64,000 bases of DNA from Lunularia cruciata (GCA_948567375.1 OX419756.1:8003001-8067000), one strand, 5' to 3'. Numbered from the stretch's first letter, positions 51,455 to 63,771 are shown. Notes: generated by a model not told the origin, from the letters alone. Numbers and translations are program-made.

Positions 51455-54400
51455 GCTCCAAGTGGGCTAACTTTCCAAAACTGAAGGGAAGGGCCTGCAA
51501 CTCATCACACCGTTCTATACTCAATTCCTTCAGGGCAAGAAGTCTCCCAAATGATTCAGGCAATGACTGCAATTCGGGGCACCTATATATGTGTAGCCGC
51601 TCCAAGTGGGCTAACTTTCCAAAACTGATGGGAAGGGCCTGCAACTCAACACAATGTTGTATACTCAATTCCTTCAGGGCAAGAAGTCCCCCGATTGATT
51701 CAGGCAATGGCTGCAGTATCCAGCACGCATGTAACTCTAGCAGTTCCAAGTTGGGTAACTTTCCAAAACTGATGGGAGGGGCCTGCAAGTCATCACACAT
51801 TTGTATCCTCAATTCCTTCAGGGCAAGAAGTCCCCCGGATGATTCAGGCAATGAATGCAACTCATAACACCCTCCCATCCTGAATTTCTTCAGGCCAGGA
51901 AGTCCCCCCAATGATTCCGGCAATGGCTGCAAGTTCCCACACCTATGTAATGTTAGCCGTTCCAAGTGGGGTAAGTTCCCCCATGCATACGCAAGTGACT
52001 GGTTAAGCACATTGGATAACCGCAGGTGAACAAGTTGCCCACAGGACTGCAGCAGTGAGTCTGGAGTAGCAAGAGACCGATCCGGTTGCCACAAGTTGAC
52101 AAAATCTCCTCCATCCGGGACGGTTGTCAAAGATTCCTCTGGTAGAGGAATTGTATTATTATCAGAATTTTGTAATCCCCGAGAACTTGTTCGCGCAGGA
52201 TTTGATTTCCTCACTCTGGACACATAGGAGGACGTTACGTGCAAAACAACCAACTCTTTCAAGGTCGAGCGCAAAAAAATGGTCTGGGCAGAAACCCAAC
52301 TGAGCATGGTGATTTTGGGTGGCAATTGAAGATGCTGCTCTGCACAACTTTTGCACGGCTCCTGGACACACTCATATCGGAATACCAAGTAGCGAAGTCC
52401 TTCAAGTCGTGACATAATGCTCGATGCAACTCGCATTTTACAAGGTCTTTCCTCGTCACAGCAATTTTCATCATACCCCATATAATCATTTTCTGCAACT
52501 ACTTGGTGGAAAATCACTTTCTCCAGCCCTTGAGCTCCCTTCAAAAATGAAATAGAAAACTAAAATTATCATAAAAGAAATGTAAAACTAAAATCGTCAT
52601 AGTTCAAGCGCATCCGTCCATCGTGCTGTGTATAAAGCAACTCCAGGTCTTCATGCCTAACTTTCAAGCACTCATACAAGACGGACCCTATTTTAGCACC
52701 ACCACTTCAAAGTTTCTCCTTGTTGGAGGAGAATGGATGTATGACTCCCAATATTACAACCAGTACAATGGCTACAAGTTCCCGATGATGTTCACCTCAA
52801 CAACTGTGTTTCGGACTCCCTTCCAGTTTAGATCTACAAATGAATTCAGATTTAGGAAACATAACTGGTATATAAATATAGTTGGGAAAAATGAATTGCT
52901 GAAGGAAAAGGAAGAGTTTGTAAAGAAAACAGGAAATACCTTGTAACCATCCAGTGGGTTGCGCTCAATGATTCTACCTTTCTCCAGTGCAATTCTGATG
53001 CCCAAAGTTCGGAGATGCTCGTGCATTCGTGGCACGAACCTACCACGGTGGTCATCCATCTCTCCATTGTATACAAGAGATCTTTCTATCAAGACTTGCC
53101 ACTTGTTGTGTGCAGAGCCGTACATGGATGACCACGCCGTCATCACTTCTGCAGAGCTAAACCAACTGCCCAAGGAGGAATCGTGACGCATGCCAAAATA
53201 TTTAAAGTCACCGGGGCCCGTAAATATGGTCGCCGTATCAAGAAACATTTCCAACTCCTCTGTTCCAAGAGTGTCGATACTCACCCTTAGCTTATCCCAT
53301 ACCTCCTCCTCCAGACTCCTCACACGGCTTCTTAAGTCTACCGCTTGTAGAGCTTTGGAAATTTCTTCCCATATCCGTTTGTTTGTTTTCCCTTTCACTG
53401 AGCTTCCTATCACTTCTAGGGTCAGGGGCAATCCACCACATCTTCCCACAATTTCTTCTACTATCTCCTTCAACTCACTTGGAGGTTCATTCTTGCCTGG
53501 AAATGCAGATGTAATGAACAACTGTCTTGCATCTTCACTCCCCAAAAATGGTACTCGACAGACATATATCTGGTCGCCGAATCGATGGAAAAGCTGTTCA
53601 TCTTGGCTTGTGACTCCGAAGCAACTTCCCTCAGCGTCATTCTCTTGAGCTATTTCCTTCAACAACTCTACATCTTCTCTTTTCTCGACATCATCAAAGA
53701 TGACAAGGAGTTTCTTCCCCAGAATCTCATCCCATCTGCTTTCCTTGTAATCACCTCCAGGATGGGGACTTATGTGATTCCAGACTTCCTTCTTCACCTC
53801 TCTCTTGACCCCTGGAACTCCTTCACTTTGTCCACAAAGCAAGCATATTCAAACCGGGCATTGATCTTATTGTACAGCAACTTTGCAAGGGTGGTCTTTC
53901 CAACTCCTCCCATCCCACAAAACCCAATAAACGAACGCCCCTGCTCAATTTCTGCAGTAACGGTTCCCAGAATCGACTCTGTACCCACTGGGTTCGTCCA
54001 GACTGATTTCGGCCGCCTTGCAGGGCATTGCGTACTTGCACCTGGAGCTGGTGTTTCTTGCACCTGCAATAATATTGGAGGGAAGTGGAATTTAGAAACT
54101 GTGCACACAGGTCCTGTTTCCTAAGTTACTCAGATCATGCAACAGATATGAACGAACTCCAATACCTGTTGTTGCTGCACGTTTGCAAGGTCGATCAGCT
54201 GGACTAAGTGCTGGAACATGTTTGATTGTGTGCTCTCTGGTTTGCACAATGACAAGTGATCTGCAGCCACCGTGATGTGATTTGGTCCGAACCGTGCAGA
54301 TGCTTCTTCTACAATCATCTGGCTTGAGATTCCACCTGCGACCTGCACATGCAAGATTTAAGCATGAATACTTAAGGTAGACCTCGCATTGTCTGTCTGA

Positions 54401-55840
54401 GACTAAACCACTATGCAGGAAATAGTACTCTCAAGCGAGATACCCTGCGAAAACTGGATCATTAAAAACGCATTTCTTATTTGGTAATTAGTAGGGAGTT
54501 TATTCTTCTGAGTAACATAAAACTCGTTTATTAAATCAGATTTTACTTTCTGTAGATTATAATATACCGTATGGAATCCGCTGGTTTTCATTTCTGTAGC
54601 AAAAGCTTCTCCAATACTGAAAATCTCCCAATTTGCTTCCCTCGCGAATTCGCGGAATTTCTCGTGTTGCCTGGCCCCCCCGGTGCTCAACAACTTCACC
54701 AATGGCAACAAAGGACTCCTGCTCATGATCTGTTTTGCCATGCCAGCAAGCATTTCCGACCCTGAATGGGGAGTTCCACAGAACAGAATCCCTTTAATGC
54801 TTCTTAGCAATTTCTGTTCAAATCTGTCTCTAGATGCAATAAACACCCTCTCTGCAGCTTTAATGCATAACTCCTTAATAACAAGACCACCGTAACTATG
54901 TCCGACAAAGATAATTGGTCGGAAACTGTTCGACGACTCTTGTCCTGTGCGGAATGCCCAACCGAGTTCTCTCAATAGATTTTCAGCTATTATCGTCAAA
55001 TCCATTCTCCCCGTCGAGTCGGTCTTCTGTAAACTTGCATCATATTTAGTGAAGAAGACTCGCGCACCCTGCGCTTGAAGCCAACGTTGGGGCCAGATTG
55101 TCTTCGAGTCATGTTTGCACGTCCAAGTCGAAAGGTGCACATCTAGCCCACCAGGATGCTCATGCTGAAGGCCATGGAAGAAAACAACGTCGACCTGCGG
55201 TACTGCTGGATCGTACACTAAGAACACGGAATCGCTCACCTGAAAAATGGACAAATACAGAAAATTAAAAGTGTAGCAATTTCGAAACACAAGACCCTCC
55301 TACTCCCTATAAATTTCTCACCGAGATAGTTAGCTTGAAAGGTAATCAAGCAAGTAATTATTAAGCATCAGCAGACATTCTGGCACATGCCTGTTCCTTA
55401 GTTTTGAATCACTTTAAGCTTTACCTTGCTGATACCAAGGTCCGACTCTTGAGAACGTGTTGTTGTCGGTGAATCGATCCGGAGCCGCTGCAAACGTAGA
55501 CAAAATATTATGAATTGAAAGGTTTAGTTTCAAACACTTTCAGAACTCTGTGAGACAACGTCTGGTACTTCCCTAAGGGAGATCAACAGTATCTGTTCGT
55601 ACGACAACCTACCGGTTGTTTCAGTCCTGAAATGCTACTTGACCAAGAGAATATTGAAGCCTATAACAGAGTATCTCGAAGTTTGTCAATAGAGCTAAAT
55701 CATTGTGGCAGAATCTAGTCAACATCTATAATCGATAGAAGTTATTCCTCATACTCAGGTTTGCCCTTACATACCTTGATGTTCTCTTGGCGGGAAGAAA
55801 GAGAATCTCGTGGGCTACAACTGCTTGACGGTATGTCCAT
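51348..55840 (-). CDS. HNL-type immune receptor: alpha/beta-hydrolase-NB-ARC-LRR, probably disrupted
   Basis: Minus-strand exons: 55840-55775 (ATG at 55840), 55487-55425, 55239-54568, 54342-54166, 54063-52940, 52538-51348, all GT-AG and phase 0. Residues from about 44 form a SERAC1-like alpha/beta-hydrolase: FFHG, the nucleophile elbow GHSYGG (Ser about 158), CGTPHSG, and ADHLSLCKP with the probable catalytic His (about 296). The fifth exon is the NB-ARC: P-loop GMGGVGKTT, kinase-2 LLVIFDDV, CGGLPLTLE, and an MHE in place of MHD. The last exon encodes about eight LRRs of SLPESLGGLL type. This hydrolase fusion is the HNL class described in liverworts; such receptors sense pathogens in the cytoplasm, and the hydrolase's role is not known to me. 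Two faults appear: the NB-ARC exon is one base short of frame at a C run (53809-53812), and a 95-bp duplication ends the LRR at 51348. The first could be a sequence error. Confidence 0.85.
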
Positions 55841-56372
55841 TATGACACTGCACTTCCAGAAAATAAAAGTAATCAACTCGACGGTTTACAAATTGGCAAC
55901 GATTTTATCATCTTCAAATACAAGTCGGGAGCTATCCCCGAACATCTTTCTCAGGTCAAGCATTAGTAATTTATAGCGATACAACTAGTTAGAACGCACA
56001 AACTGAGTCTGTACAAGTGCTGGATTATTTTCACATGGAACAGCTTGTGGCCTGGGAGAGGATTCCGCAAGCCTTCGATAGATTTGACTAGCCATATGAT
56101 GGTTGAGGTCATATTGAGGGCTGATTTCCATGTGAGTTTTTGATTGGTTTAGATTTGTAGTGGGAGTAGAAACCCTTCATCAAACGCGGGATTCAGGACC
56201 CACCCCATACGAACCGAACATACATATGGAAGCAACGAAATGCAGGCTTGAACATGAACAGAGGCAAACTGAAGTCCAACTGACCTAAGCAAGTAAATAC
56301 AGAGCGGAACATAAGCGAAATCGATAGAAAGCAGAAGCGACAATTGATCCATTCCATGAGCAGCATGATTTC

Positions 56373-56428
56373 ATACATGATGTATACCATTGCACAGTAG
56401 ATGCTGTGCAATGGTATGCACCATGTAT
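56373..56428. repeat. 25-bp near-perfect inverted repeat
   Basis: Arms 56373-56397 and 56404-56428 pair with two mismatches around a 6-base loop (TAGATG); the inner 14 bases (ATACCATTGCACAG) pair perfectly. It lies about 530 bases upstream of the HNL start codon. It could be a foldback relic or a small RNA hairpin. Confidence 0.9.
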
Positions 56429-58396
56429 AAAGGAAGCCTTTTCAGGCAAAAACAGAGGATACACTTGAAACTAAAAGTAGAGAAAACAATCGGGCGAGTA
56501 GGAAGATGCATTCGGAAGTGAAGCAAAAGCATTAAGATGCGTAGTGTAAGTGGATGACAGTTGGACTAGAGCGAAGAGTGCAGGACTGGATATTCTACCC
56601 TGTCTGCCATGTTCTATAGGCGCATAAGTCCTTAAACACTAAACGCTAGAAGGATAGTGCCCCACGAAGTAACGAAGTAGCTGGTCGACTGTCAGGAGCC
56701 CTCCAACCGAGTTTCTTGTTCGAAAGCTCACAAGTCCCAAGGCAATTTCTGATTAGTCTATATTGGTCGAGAAAGGTCGAGAAAAAATCAATATTCTCCG
56801 GAGTCGGTTGGTTTTCCTAAGAAGGATTCCGAGGTCCTCTCTTAAGGAAATTTTTACCCTTGAAGGTCCGTTCTAAACTCAATACGCAGGGGATACTACA
56901 GGTGGATATAGCAGAGTGCAGCGACCACCGCGGAGATTGGGAGAAAGTCAACGAGGAAATGAACCGAGTCTATGCCACCAGGCTTTGGTGTGCCGGTAAC
57001 ATGGGGTGACCAAACTTGAATGAAATTTACATTAAAAAGAAAGATCAAACGACTTTGTCCTCTGCACCCACATATCGAACCTTCGCATGGGAAACCACCC
57101 TAAGTACTATGGGACATGAGACAGACAAATTTCAAACGTATGGGGGTAGTGTGAAACGGAAGCAAAGGAAGGAATGCCTGAGAATTTTAAATATCAGATC
57201 GAGTCGCACACAACTCAGAACAATCAATTATGTCACAAGCGTGTCAATCACGAACCCTCGCTCTCAACTTAGAATCTTCTGAGGAAGCTTTTGGAGTGCA
57301 TGAACTGCACGTTGAATAAGTTACCTGTCTCGTGCAGTAGTAGAAGAAAACTCAATCCCCAGGATCACCGGATTGTCTCCACCTTCTTAGCTAACGATGT
57401 CGGCTTCTCACTGATTGCTGCTTTTCACGATGACCATGCCCCTCGCACTTCCTTACTACGAGATCGAAGCATGAACTGGTGATTCATGCCGATATTCACT
57501 ACGAGGCCAACAAAACGGGGGAAAGCAGATGATGAACTGTCAACTTGAGACAATAGGAGAGTTCAGTAGCTCTTTCCTCCCGATGTCTACAATCGAGAAG
57601 GAACACCCATCCAAGCTTGCAACGCGAGAGGAGCTAACCCAACAAGAAATTGCAAAGCTCACTATACTGTACCAGGTACGAGAGCGGATCAAAGTATGCC
57701 AACAATGACTTAGTTAAATGCTGCAGGGGAGGGGGTTGCACAGTAGTCGCGCGTCCCTGGCATTGATATCTGAGAATCCAATTCTGTAAGAATCTTGGGT
57801 AGAAGTCTACAACTCTAGACTTCTTACATCAAAACTAGCTTCAGCCAATATTTGTCTGCTGTGATTAAGAACAGACAAAAACAGTTACTGCTAAGTGAAA
57901 CCATGTTTGATATTCTACTCGGCTAATGAATGCCAAGTTGAGGGTTACGTCCCCAGCGCATTTCATCGGGTGTCAATGATGGTGTAGGTAACTTCAACAT
58001 AAAGAAGCATTATTTCCATGGTTGAAGGAGGTTCTTGACTTTGCGAACGAACCAACGTGCTAGAGAGATGCAAACTTCTGACATAGTCAATGAGCTGCCC
58101 GTGATCCTGTTCCTTTTCATATGAGATAACTCTTACATAAAAGGAAAGCTTCTAGGTGGACGTCTACCCCCTATTGGTGCTTTTTAACAACTTTACCAAC
58201 AGTCAGGAGAAATCAATTGAGGACTTTCCTTCCCATCTTGTGGAAGTATGATATTACTCCGGCAACCAATTACTGAGAAATGAGTATACAAGTTTTGGGC
58301 CTCGTCTGACAGCATTCTTATATGTACCTTTCTTTAATAACCCAGCATGTCACTTACTTTTGGATCGTGCTTTTCGTCCAATATCTAATATATGAA

Positions 58397-58429
58397 TAGC
58401 GACGTAAGGCGACAAGCCTTACGTCGCTA
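58397..58429. repeat. 14-bp perfect hairpin
   Basis: TAGCGACGTAAGGC (58397-58410) and its exact reverse complement (58416-58429) surround the 5-base loop GACAA. No T-run follows and no gene adjoins it. Confidence 0.95.
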
Positions 58430-60014
58430 GAATGAGTGTGAAAATAATCTTCTTGTGATTTAAAACAGGGTGAGGAATTGGTGGGACGGTTGTTACCGTA
58501 ATCGAAGTCTTAACATCCAAACGCGGTAAAAACAGAGACAGACGATCTGAACGTGAATGGGCTCCAATTTGGACAGTCTCTTTACATCTTTTCGTACAAT
58601 TTTATCTCCAGGGAAGAGCTCCACCAATACGAAACTGACGTTCACTAGGGAGCAATTCTTGTACTTTGCCCACCTTTCACGGGTTTTGACAACAATTAGG
58701 ATGATCACGGAATAACCTGAATCGAAGGCACAATAGTAACAACTTAATAGACACACGAATGGACGGTGGGTAACACCATAACAGTAACACAGATCAACCG
58801 ACCGGCAACTGAGTGGTGTTTCGATGGTTTAGATTCACTAACATAATCACAATCTCAATTCGGGAAGCAGTAAACAAGACTACGACGTCTCTGTCACCGA
58901 AGTCCGCATTGTCGACTCGCACACCTGTTCAATTCAAAATCAGGTTTCGGTTTAGGTCATGCACAAACTAAGGTTCGGGCTGCAGTTCGATGTCGGAAAC
59001 CGGTAATGAGTTCTGTTTGCTCTATGGGAGGAAAGTTTTATGTCTGGGAGGTGGGATATGCAGCACACGCGAACAACCTTTTACCTACAAATTAGACATC
59101 AAGTACCACAAATTCACTCTTTGAAGTTCCACAAGGATACACTTCATGAAAAGTGAAACATGCCAGTATGTAGATTCACGCTTTTCAGGTACTGGTAACT
59201 TGATCTTGATCATCTCACAGAATTCTGTCGCCTTTTCGTATTGTCAGTAGTAATATTTCCCCATCTCACCCCAACGCAGCACGGAAGTTTTGTAGACAAA
59301 GTTTCGTAAGATAGGAAGGTGCGTGATCAGACGTCCCTATGTGTAGAATTGTGCTGTTTCTCAGTCTGTTGTTTGTTTCATTTTTGAGCAGAATCTTCTC
59401 AACCTGGACCAAGCCGTACTGCTTTGTGTTGGAGTCGTTAGTGTGCAGCATTCTACCTTGTAACTATTACACTTATACGCTGGCAAACACACAGGCATCT
59501 TCGAGAGTAATACTGCTCCACGATGATGGTTGATATTCCAAAGCAAAGGGGACAAGTTTTATCCTGCCCTCTATTCCCCGGGTTCTTCAAGTATTCAAAT
59601 TTACCCGTGCCTATAAGTTCTGTATCCAGTTTTCTCGAACAATCATTTGATTACATTCAAATCTGTCTCGTATTCATCGGAGAATATTTGCTTTTGAGTT
59701 AATGTGTACAGGTTTCACACTACGAGTAGGATAGGACTCTGCTGGTAGGATGGAGGCCTCTATCCAAATTTGAGTTGGCCTGAGAGTAACCCGAGTTTTG
59801 GTGAGAGTAATGTGCAGCCCCCTTAGATCGCATACATGTGCATGTAACACATTTTTAGTCATTGACTTCAGTACAAAAGATTACTGAAACTTCACATGTG
59901 CAATTAAGATATGTAGGAGGTTGAATACTGGAACGAGTATATTGGGTGACTGTCCGTCATTCTGAAGTTTTAAAAGCTTATTCCGGATATCGGTATGTCA
60001 TTGAATGATGGTTC

Positions 60015-60880
60015 CGCAAGACAAATTCTGGGCTAAGCTGAGAGGTATCGGGCTCAAAGTACTTACAGCTCTTGCTTACAGCTCTTGCACTGTATCTGGG
60101 TCTGGAGAAGTCAACCTTTCAGGAGTTCCCGGAGGCTAAACTACTATCCGGAGTCTCCCCGAGGTGATCTTACCGTTGGTGCAGGACCTCGTGTGGATCC
60201 CAACATTATGACATTGTTGAGAACAGATCGTGATTTTGGTGCGCGAGGGTAATAGATGGGTTGACGTTCCTCTAGTCGCGAGCCGAGGAACAGTTGTCAT
60301 CAACGTTGGCGATACTCTTGAGGTACGCCAACTTCTTCTGGTTGGCGGAATAAGACATTCCATGGTTTGCATTGGACATATCCTCCGCTGTATTTCCTGT
60401 CGACATTTTCGATCTTTTCCATTACAAACTGAAAGTGACCCACGAAATCCACTGCCATTTGCTCTTCCCTTCAGTTTGCACTCCGACATGTACGGCGAAT
60501 CCTATATTCCATCTAAAATCGCCTAGAGTGAAGAAGACACCAGCAGAGATCGTACGGCATGTGACTTGATATTTACACAAATTCTTTTGGTAATTTGAGA
60601 GGATTCGAGCAACGGAAAATTTTAAAGCGTAGTAGCACCGTGTTCTCGTTACCGAGTGAATAGACCGAAATTGACCATATATTCGATGCAGCCAGAGCCA
60701 TCTAAGATCCCTTGAGGCTCCATCGAAACTCATCGATGAAGAACACCCTTCACTATACCGGCCGTTCACATACGACGAATACATAATAAAGATTCGGAAA
60801 AATATGCGCATCGTCGATAGAAGGTCCTTCGATCTTCGTGCGCAAAGAAAATCCGGCAAGTCAATGATGAACGCTCATAC
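60015..60880 (+). pseudogene. 2-oxoglutarate/Fe(II) dioxygenase pseudogene
   Basis: Plus-strand pieces appear in family order: FWAKLRGIGLKVLTALA, then LALYLGLEKSTFQEFP, LNYYPESPRGDL, GPRVDPNIMTLL, REGNRWVDVPLV, TVVINVGDTLE ending at a donor-like GTACGC (about 60321), and, after a gap, APSKLIDEEHPSLYRPFTYD at about 60715-60770. This is the C-terminal half of a plant 2OGD (DOXC type). The pieces lie in different frames. A 13-bp tandem duplication (60062-60087) shifts the first pair, another shift precedes LNYYP, and another follows the metal site. The iron-binding HxD is RVD, with Arg (CGT, 60190-60192) in place of His. The N-terminal half was not found. It cannot encode a working enzyme. Confidence 0.8.
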
Positions 60881-62980
60881 TAAGTTCGACAACAGAAGCC
60901 AGATCTTGCTAAGGATCTCCGATCCTATGTGTTATTCCAGGCTGATTGATCTAGCCCCGAGCATTAGGCACAGAGAAGGGATTTTTGACTTTTCTTGGTT
61001 CTAATCCAAGCTTGAGTCTTTGGAAGTTCACTTTGACCACTGCAAGATGTATATCTACCCATTTTACCTCTTAAGTTTCTCCTTGTACTGGTTCACGGGC
61101 TTCCTTTCTTATCCTTGTTGTTACCCCGTACCTGTCTTCCTTTGTGACTTTAAGACAGTTCTCGTGCGTGTAAGCACCAACGTGGACATACGGTAGCGAC
61201 TCGAAACTAGGCAATTGAAAACGTACAACTAGCGAAAAGCACTATTGACGTGTATTATTGTAGCCCACGTGAGCAACAAGCACGAAGGTAGTCAGTCATG
61301 CAGCTGCCCTTGTTTATATGATCTGGACCAGTTAGTCAACAAATTTAGAGATGGCCATTCTATAATGGTGTGGAAGTAAAAGGGCGACCGCGTAGAAAGG
61401 ATGGGAAGAAGTAAGAAAGGCAATCGCGTAGGATAACAAGAAGGATAAAAAGATCCATCAAATCGGATAAGGATAAAACAGGCTGAACCTAATCGGATCG
61501 GTTATCCCATTGTATAAAAATATTTTAACTCTGCAAATCCTCATGGTACACAATGATATAGATATTAAATTTATAGGTATAACGAGTCGGATGTTCTCTG
61601 ATGAAACTAGTAGAAACAATTATTTACTATATAGTAGATAGATGCTGAATTATCACCCCTCAAGTGTATTGGGAAATTATTGAATCTTCGGGAACTCATC
61701 TTTATTCCCATATGGAAGCTAGCAATCATGATAGTTATTTAACTTGAGATAGTTTTAATAGATAATCATTCTAAAAGTTCGGCCGTTTCAGGGAAAATAT
61801 TTCGATTCATGCAGAATAACTGCCAATAAACTTGAAGTCTTAGGGAACAATTTTCTGTCCCTGCCAGAAGTCCTTCCCTCATTTGAAACTCTTTCCGACG
61901 CTTAAGCTGTGACTGCTGCTTCTAATAACAACCCCAGCGCCGCAGATATTGAGTGAGATGGAGAAAGGGTAAGAGTGGCTATCGTGAAAATCACAATGCG
62001 CTCGAAATCAGTACTCAATTCACCATGTGAAGGTGAGTGGATGCACTTATGGACCTTCGGTAGAATAAAACACACCATGGGGTGAATATACTACTTTATA
62101 CACCATATTTATTTGTTCCAATCTACATAGCAATGGATCTTCCTTCTCCCCCAATGAATCTCGTTTGATTTTCAAAAGAATCTCTACTGGTTTTGGTTTT
62201 CAAAAGGGTTTAAATTTTACGTCCGTTGGCTCTAAACTTGTAGTTACGCTTGCTGTGTTGATTCGCAATTGATTGGATTGAGGGCCCCGGAGATTGGATC
62301 AGAGAACATATAATTTGGGGTTCTCGGGTGGTTCTTTGGGTCTGAACTCCGAGGTTCTTTCCAATATCAACATAAACTATTTTTTATTTTTTGAATTTAT
62401 CAGGAATTTCCAGACAATTCCCAATAAGATTGAAGTGAACTTAGGGTAAGTTCATAGAGTAACATGTGTAGACATATGTTGTCTCTCGTATTGCTAATAT
62501 TAACAGTAACTCTAGTTATAACCACTCAAAAATGGCAATACAAAATAAGAAAAATCTTCCCACTTGGATATACTTTATTTATAAGAAGTTCTATGGATCA
62601 ATTTAACTTAATCATATACTCTATTTATAAGAAGTTCTATGGGTCAATTTAATTTAATCATATCATAGTCAAGGTACTCGTACTACATATCTTGATATTT
62701 ACTATGAAATTCTTCTTGAAAGTAAACTAGAATCTCTGTGATACTAGCTTGCTGTGATAATTTCTTCAAATCTTCTCAATACCATCTTGGAATAATCATA
62801 CAAAGAAGTTGTTATATATCATTTTACCCAAACCGAGTACAAATAAATTGGATTGTTAATGTGATTCTCAATATCAATGTCACATCGACGCAACTTCAAC
62901 CTTTATGATTTCGGTATTCTTAAGGCTTTTTGTCAACTCAAAGTGCGTTTAAATCCATATTTGCTGGAAATGTCATAAAA
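60881..62980. other. Intergenic, partly repetitive
   Basis: No supported gene. At 61382-61450 there is a partial copy of the dispersed repeat: GGCGACCGCGTAG, GGATGGGAAG, and a second head GGCAATCGCGTAGGA. Two adjacent, slightly different 46-bp units (TTATAAGAAGTTCTATGG...TAATCATAT) lie at about 62574-62665. Confidence 0.6.
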
Positions 62981-63066
62981 GGCGATTGCGTAGGAAGAAT
63001 GAACGATGGGAAGACCCATCAAGCCTTACAAGGGAGAGACAAAAAAGATAACATGGGGCTAGCCCC
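62981..63066 (+). repeat. Dispersed short repeat, copy C
   Basis: GGCGATTGCGTAGGA, GATGGGAAGACCC, ATCAAGCC, a purine-rich stretch, and GGGGCTAGCCCC, in the order seen in copy A. It is preceded by AAAA, as the copy at 63688-63771 is when read on its own strand. Confidence 0.75.
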
Positions 63067-63687
63067 AATAGAGTCTGGAAATGTATAGCAAGACTTCCTC
63101 TAACATGCAACATCATTGATGACAACGTTGTTACATCAACTATCCTTGTCAGTAGGAAAGGAAATCTGAGGATGTCGGACAGAACGCCAATTTCAATATA
63201 GTATCGTTCACCTACCAAAACCCAGATACCATCTCAATAACTCTCCCACGTGCTGAGCATTGACCGTGAGAAGGTCTGGTCTTTGCTAATATACACGACT
63301 TATGAAATTGCAAGATGTGTCCATCGTCAAGCAACCCCGAGAATTCAATGTAAGTTTCCTGGTGTACGAACAAATCAATTGGTTTCAACTTTTTGGAGCA
63401 ATTAGTGGCTTTTGTTGGCCACTGGTTGACTCAGATTCTCTAAGTTTTGTCTGATGCACATGTACGGCTTCTGTTGAGAACTTCACTCGAATCGTGGGCA
63501 AGTTGCGGTAGTCTTTGGTAAGTGTCATTTACATTGTTGGCCCAGGCGATGCATCTACACGTTCCTTCTGGACTATTATGCTGTTGTCCAGATAAGGCCT
63601 TCTAGATCTCCACGTGCTATCATGGTTCCTTCCAGGTTTCCTTCTCGCTCATTGGACGGAGGACTTTGTGGTTGCGGGAATTGACTT

Positions 63688-63771
63688 GGGGCTTAGCCCT
63701 ATTTAACCTTTTTCGTGAAGGCGATGGATGGAACCTTTCAAGCCATCCATCTTGTTTTCTATGCGGTCGCC
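63688..63771 (-). repeat. Dispersed short repeat, copy D (inverted)
   Basis: On the minus strand: GGCGACCGCATAGAAAAC, AAGATGGATGGCTTGAAAGG, then AAATAGGGCTAAGCCCC. It faces the partial copy at 61382 and copy C, so 61382-63771 could be one element with inverted ends. The remaining ends to 64000 show no gene. Confidence 0.75.

Larger units (their letters stand above)
55841..60010. other. Intergenic, two hairpins, no gene recognised
   Basis: Upstream region of the HNL gene and beyond. Only short ORFs without family resemblance. The two inverted repeats in it (56373-56428 and 58397-58429) are listed separately. Confidence 0.5.

Noticed and set aside
50161-53648. Plus-strand ORFs of 107-152 residues across the NLR gene
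   Set aside because: Antisense to LRR and NB-ARC coding sequence, with no independent splice or family support.
53585-54124. 179-residue plus-strand ORF
   Set aside because: Antisense to the P-loop region and its flanking intron; no recognisable domain.
60372-60569. Plus-strand ORF considered as a middle piece of the 2OGD pseudogene
   Set aside because: Its YKLKVTHE start loosely recalls the RxS region, but the rest does not match, so it was left unassigned between the two recognisable parts.
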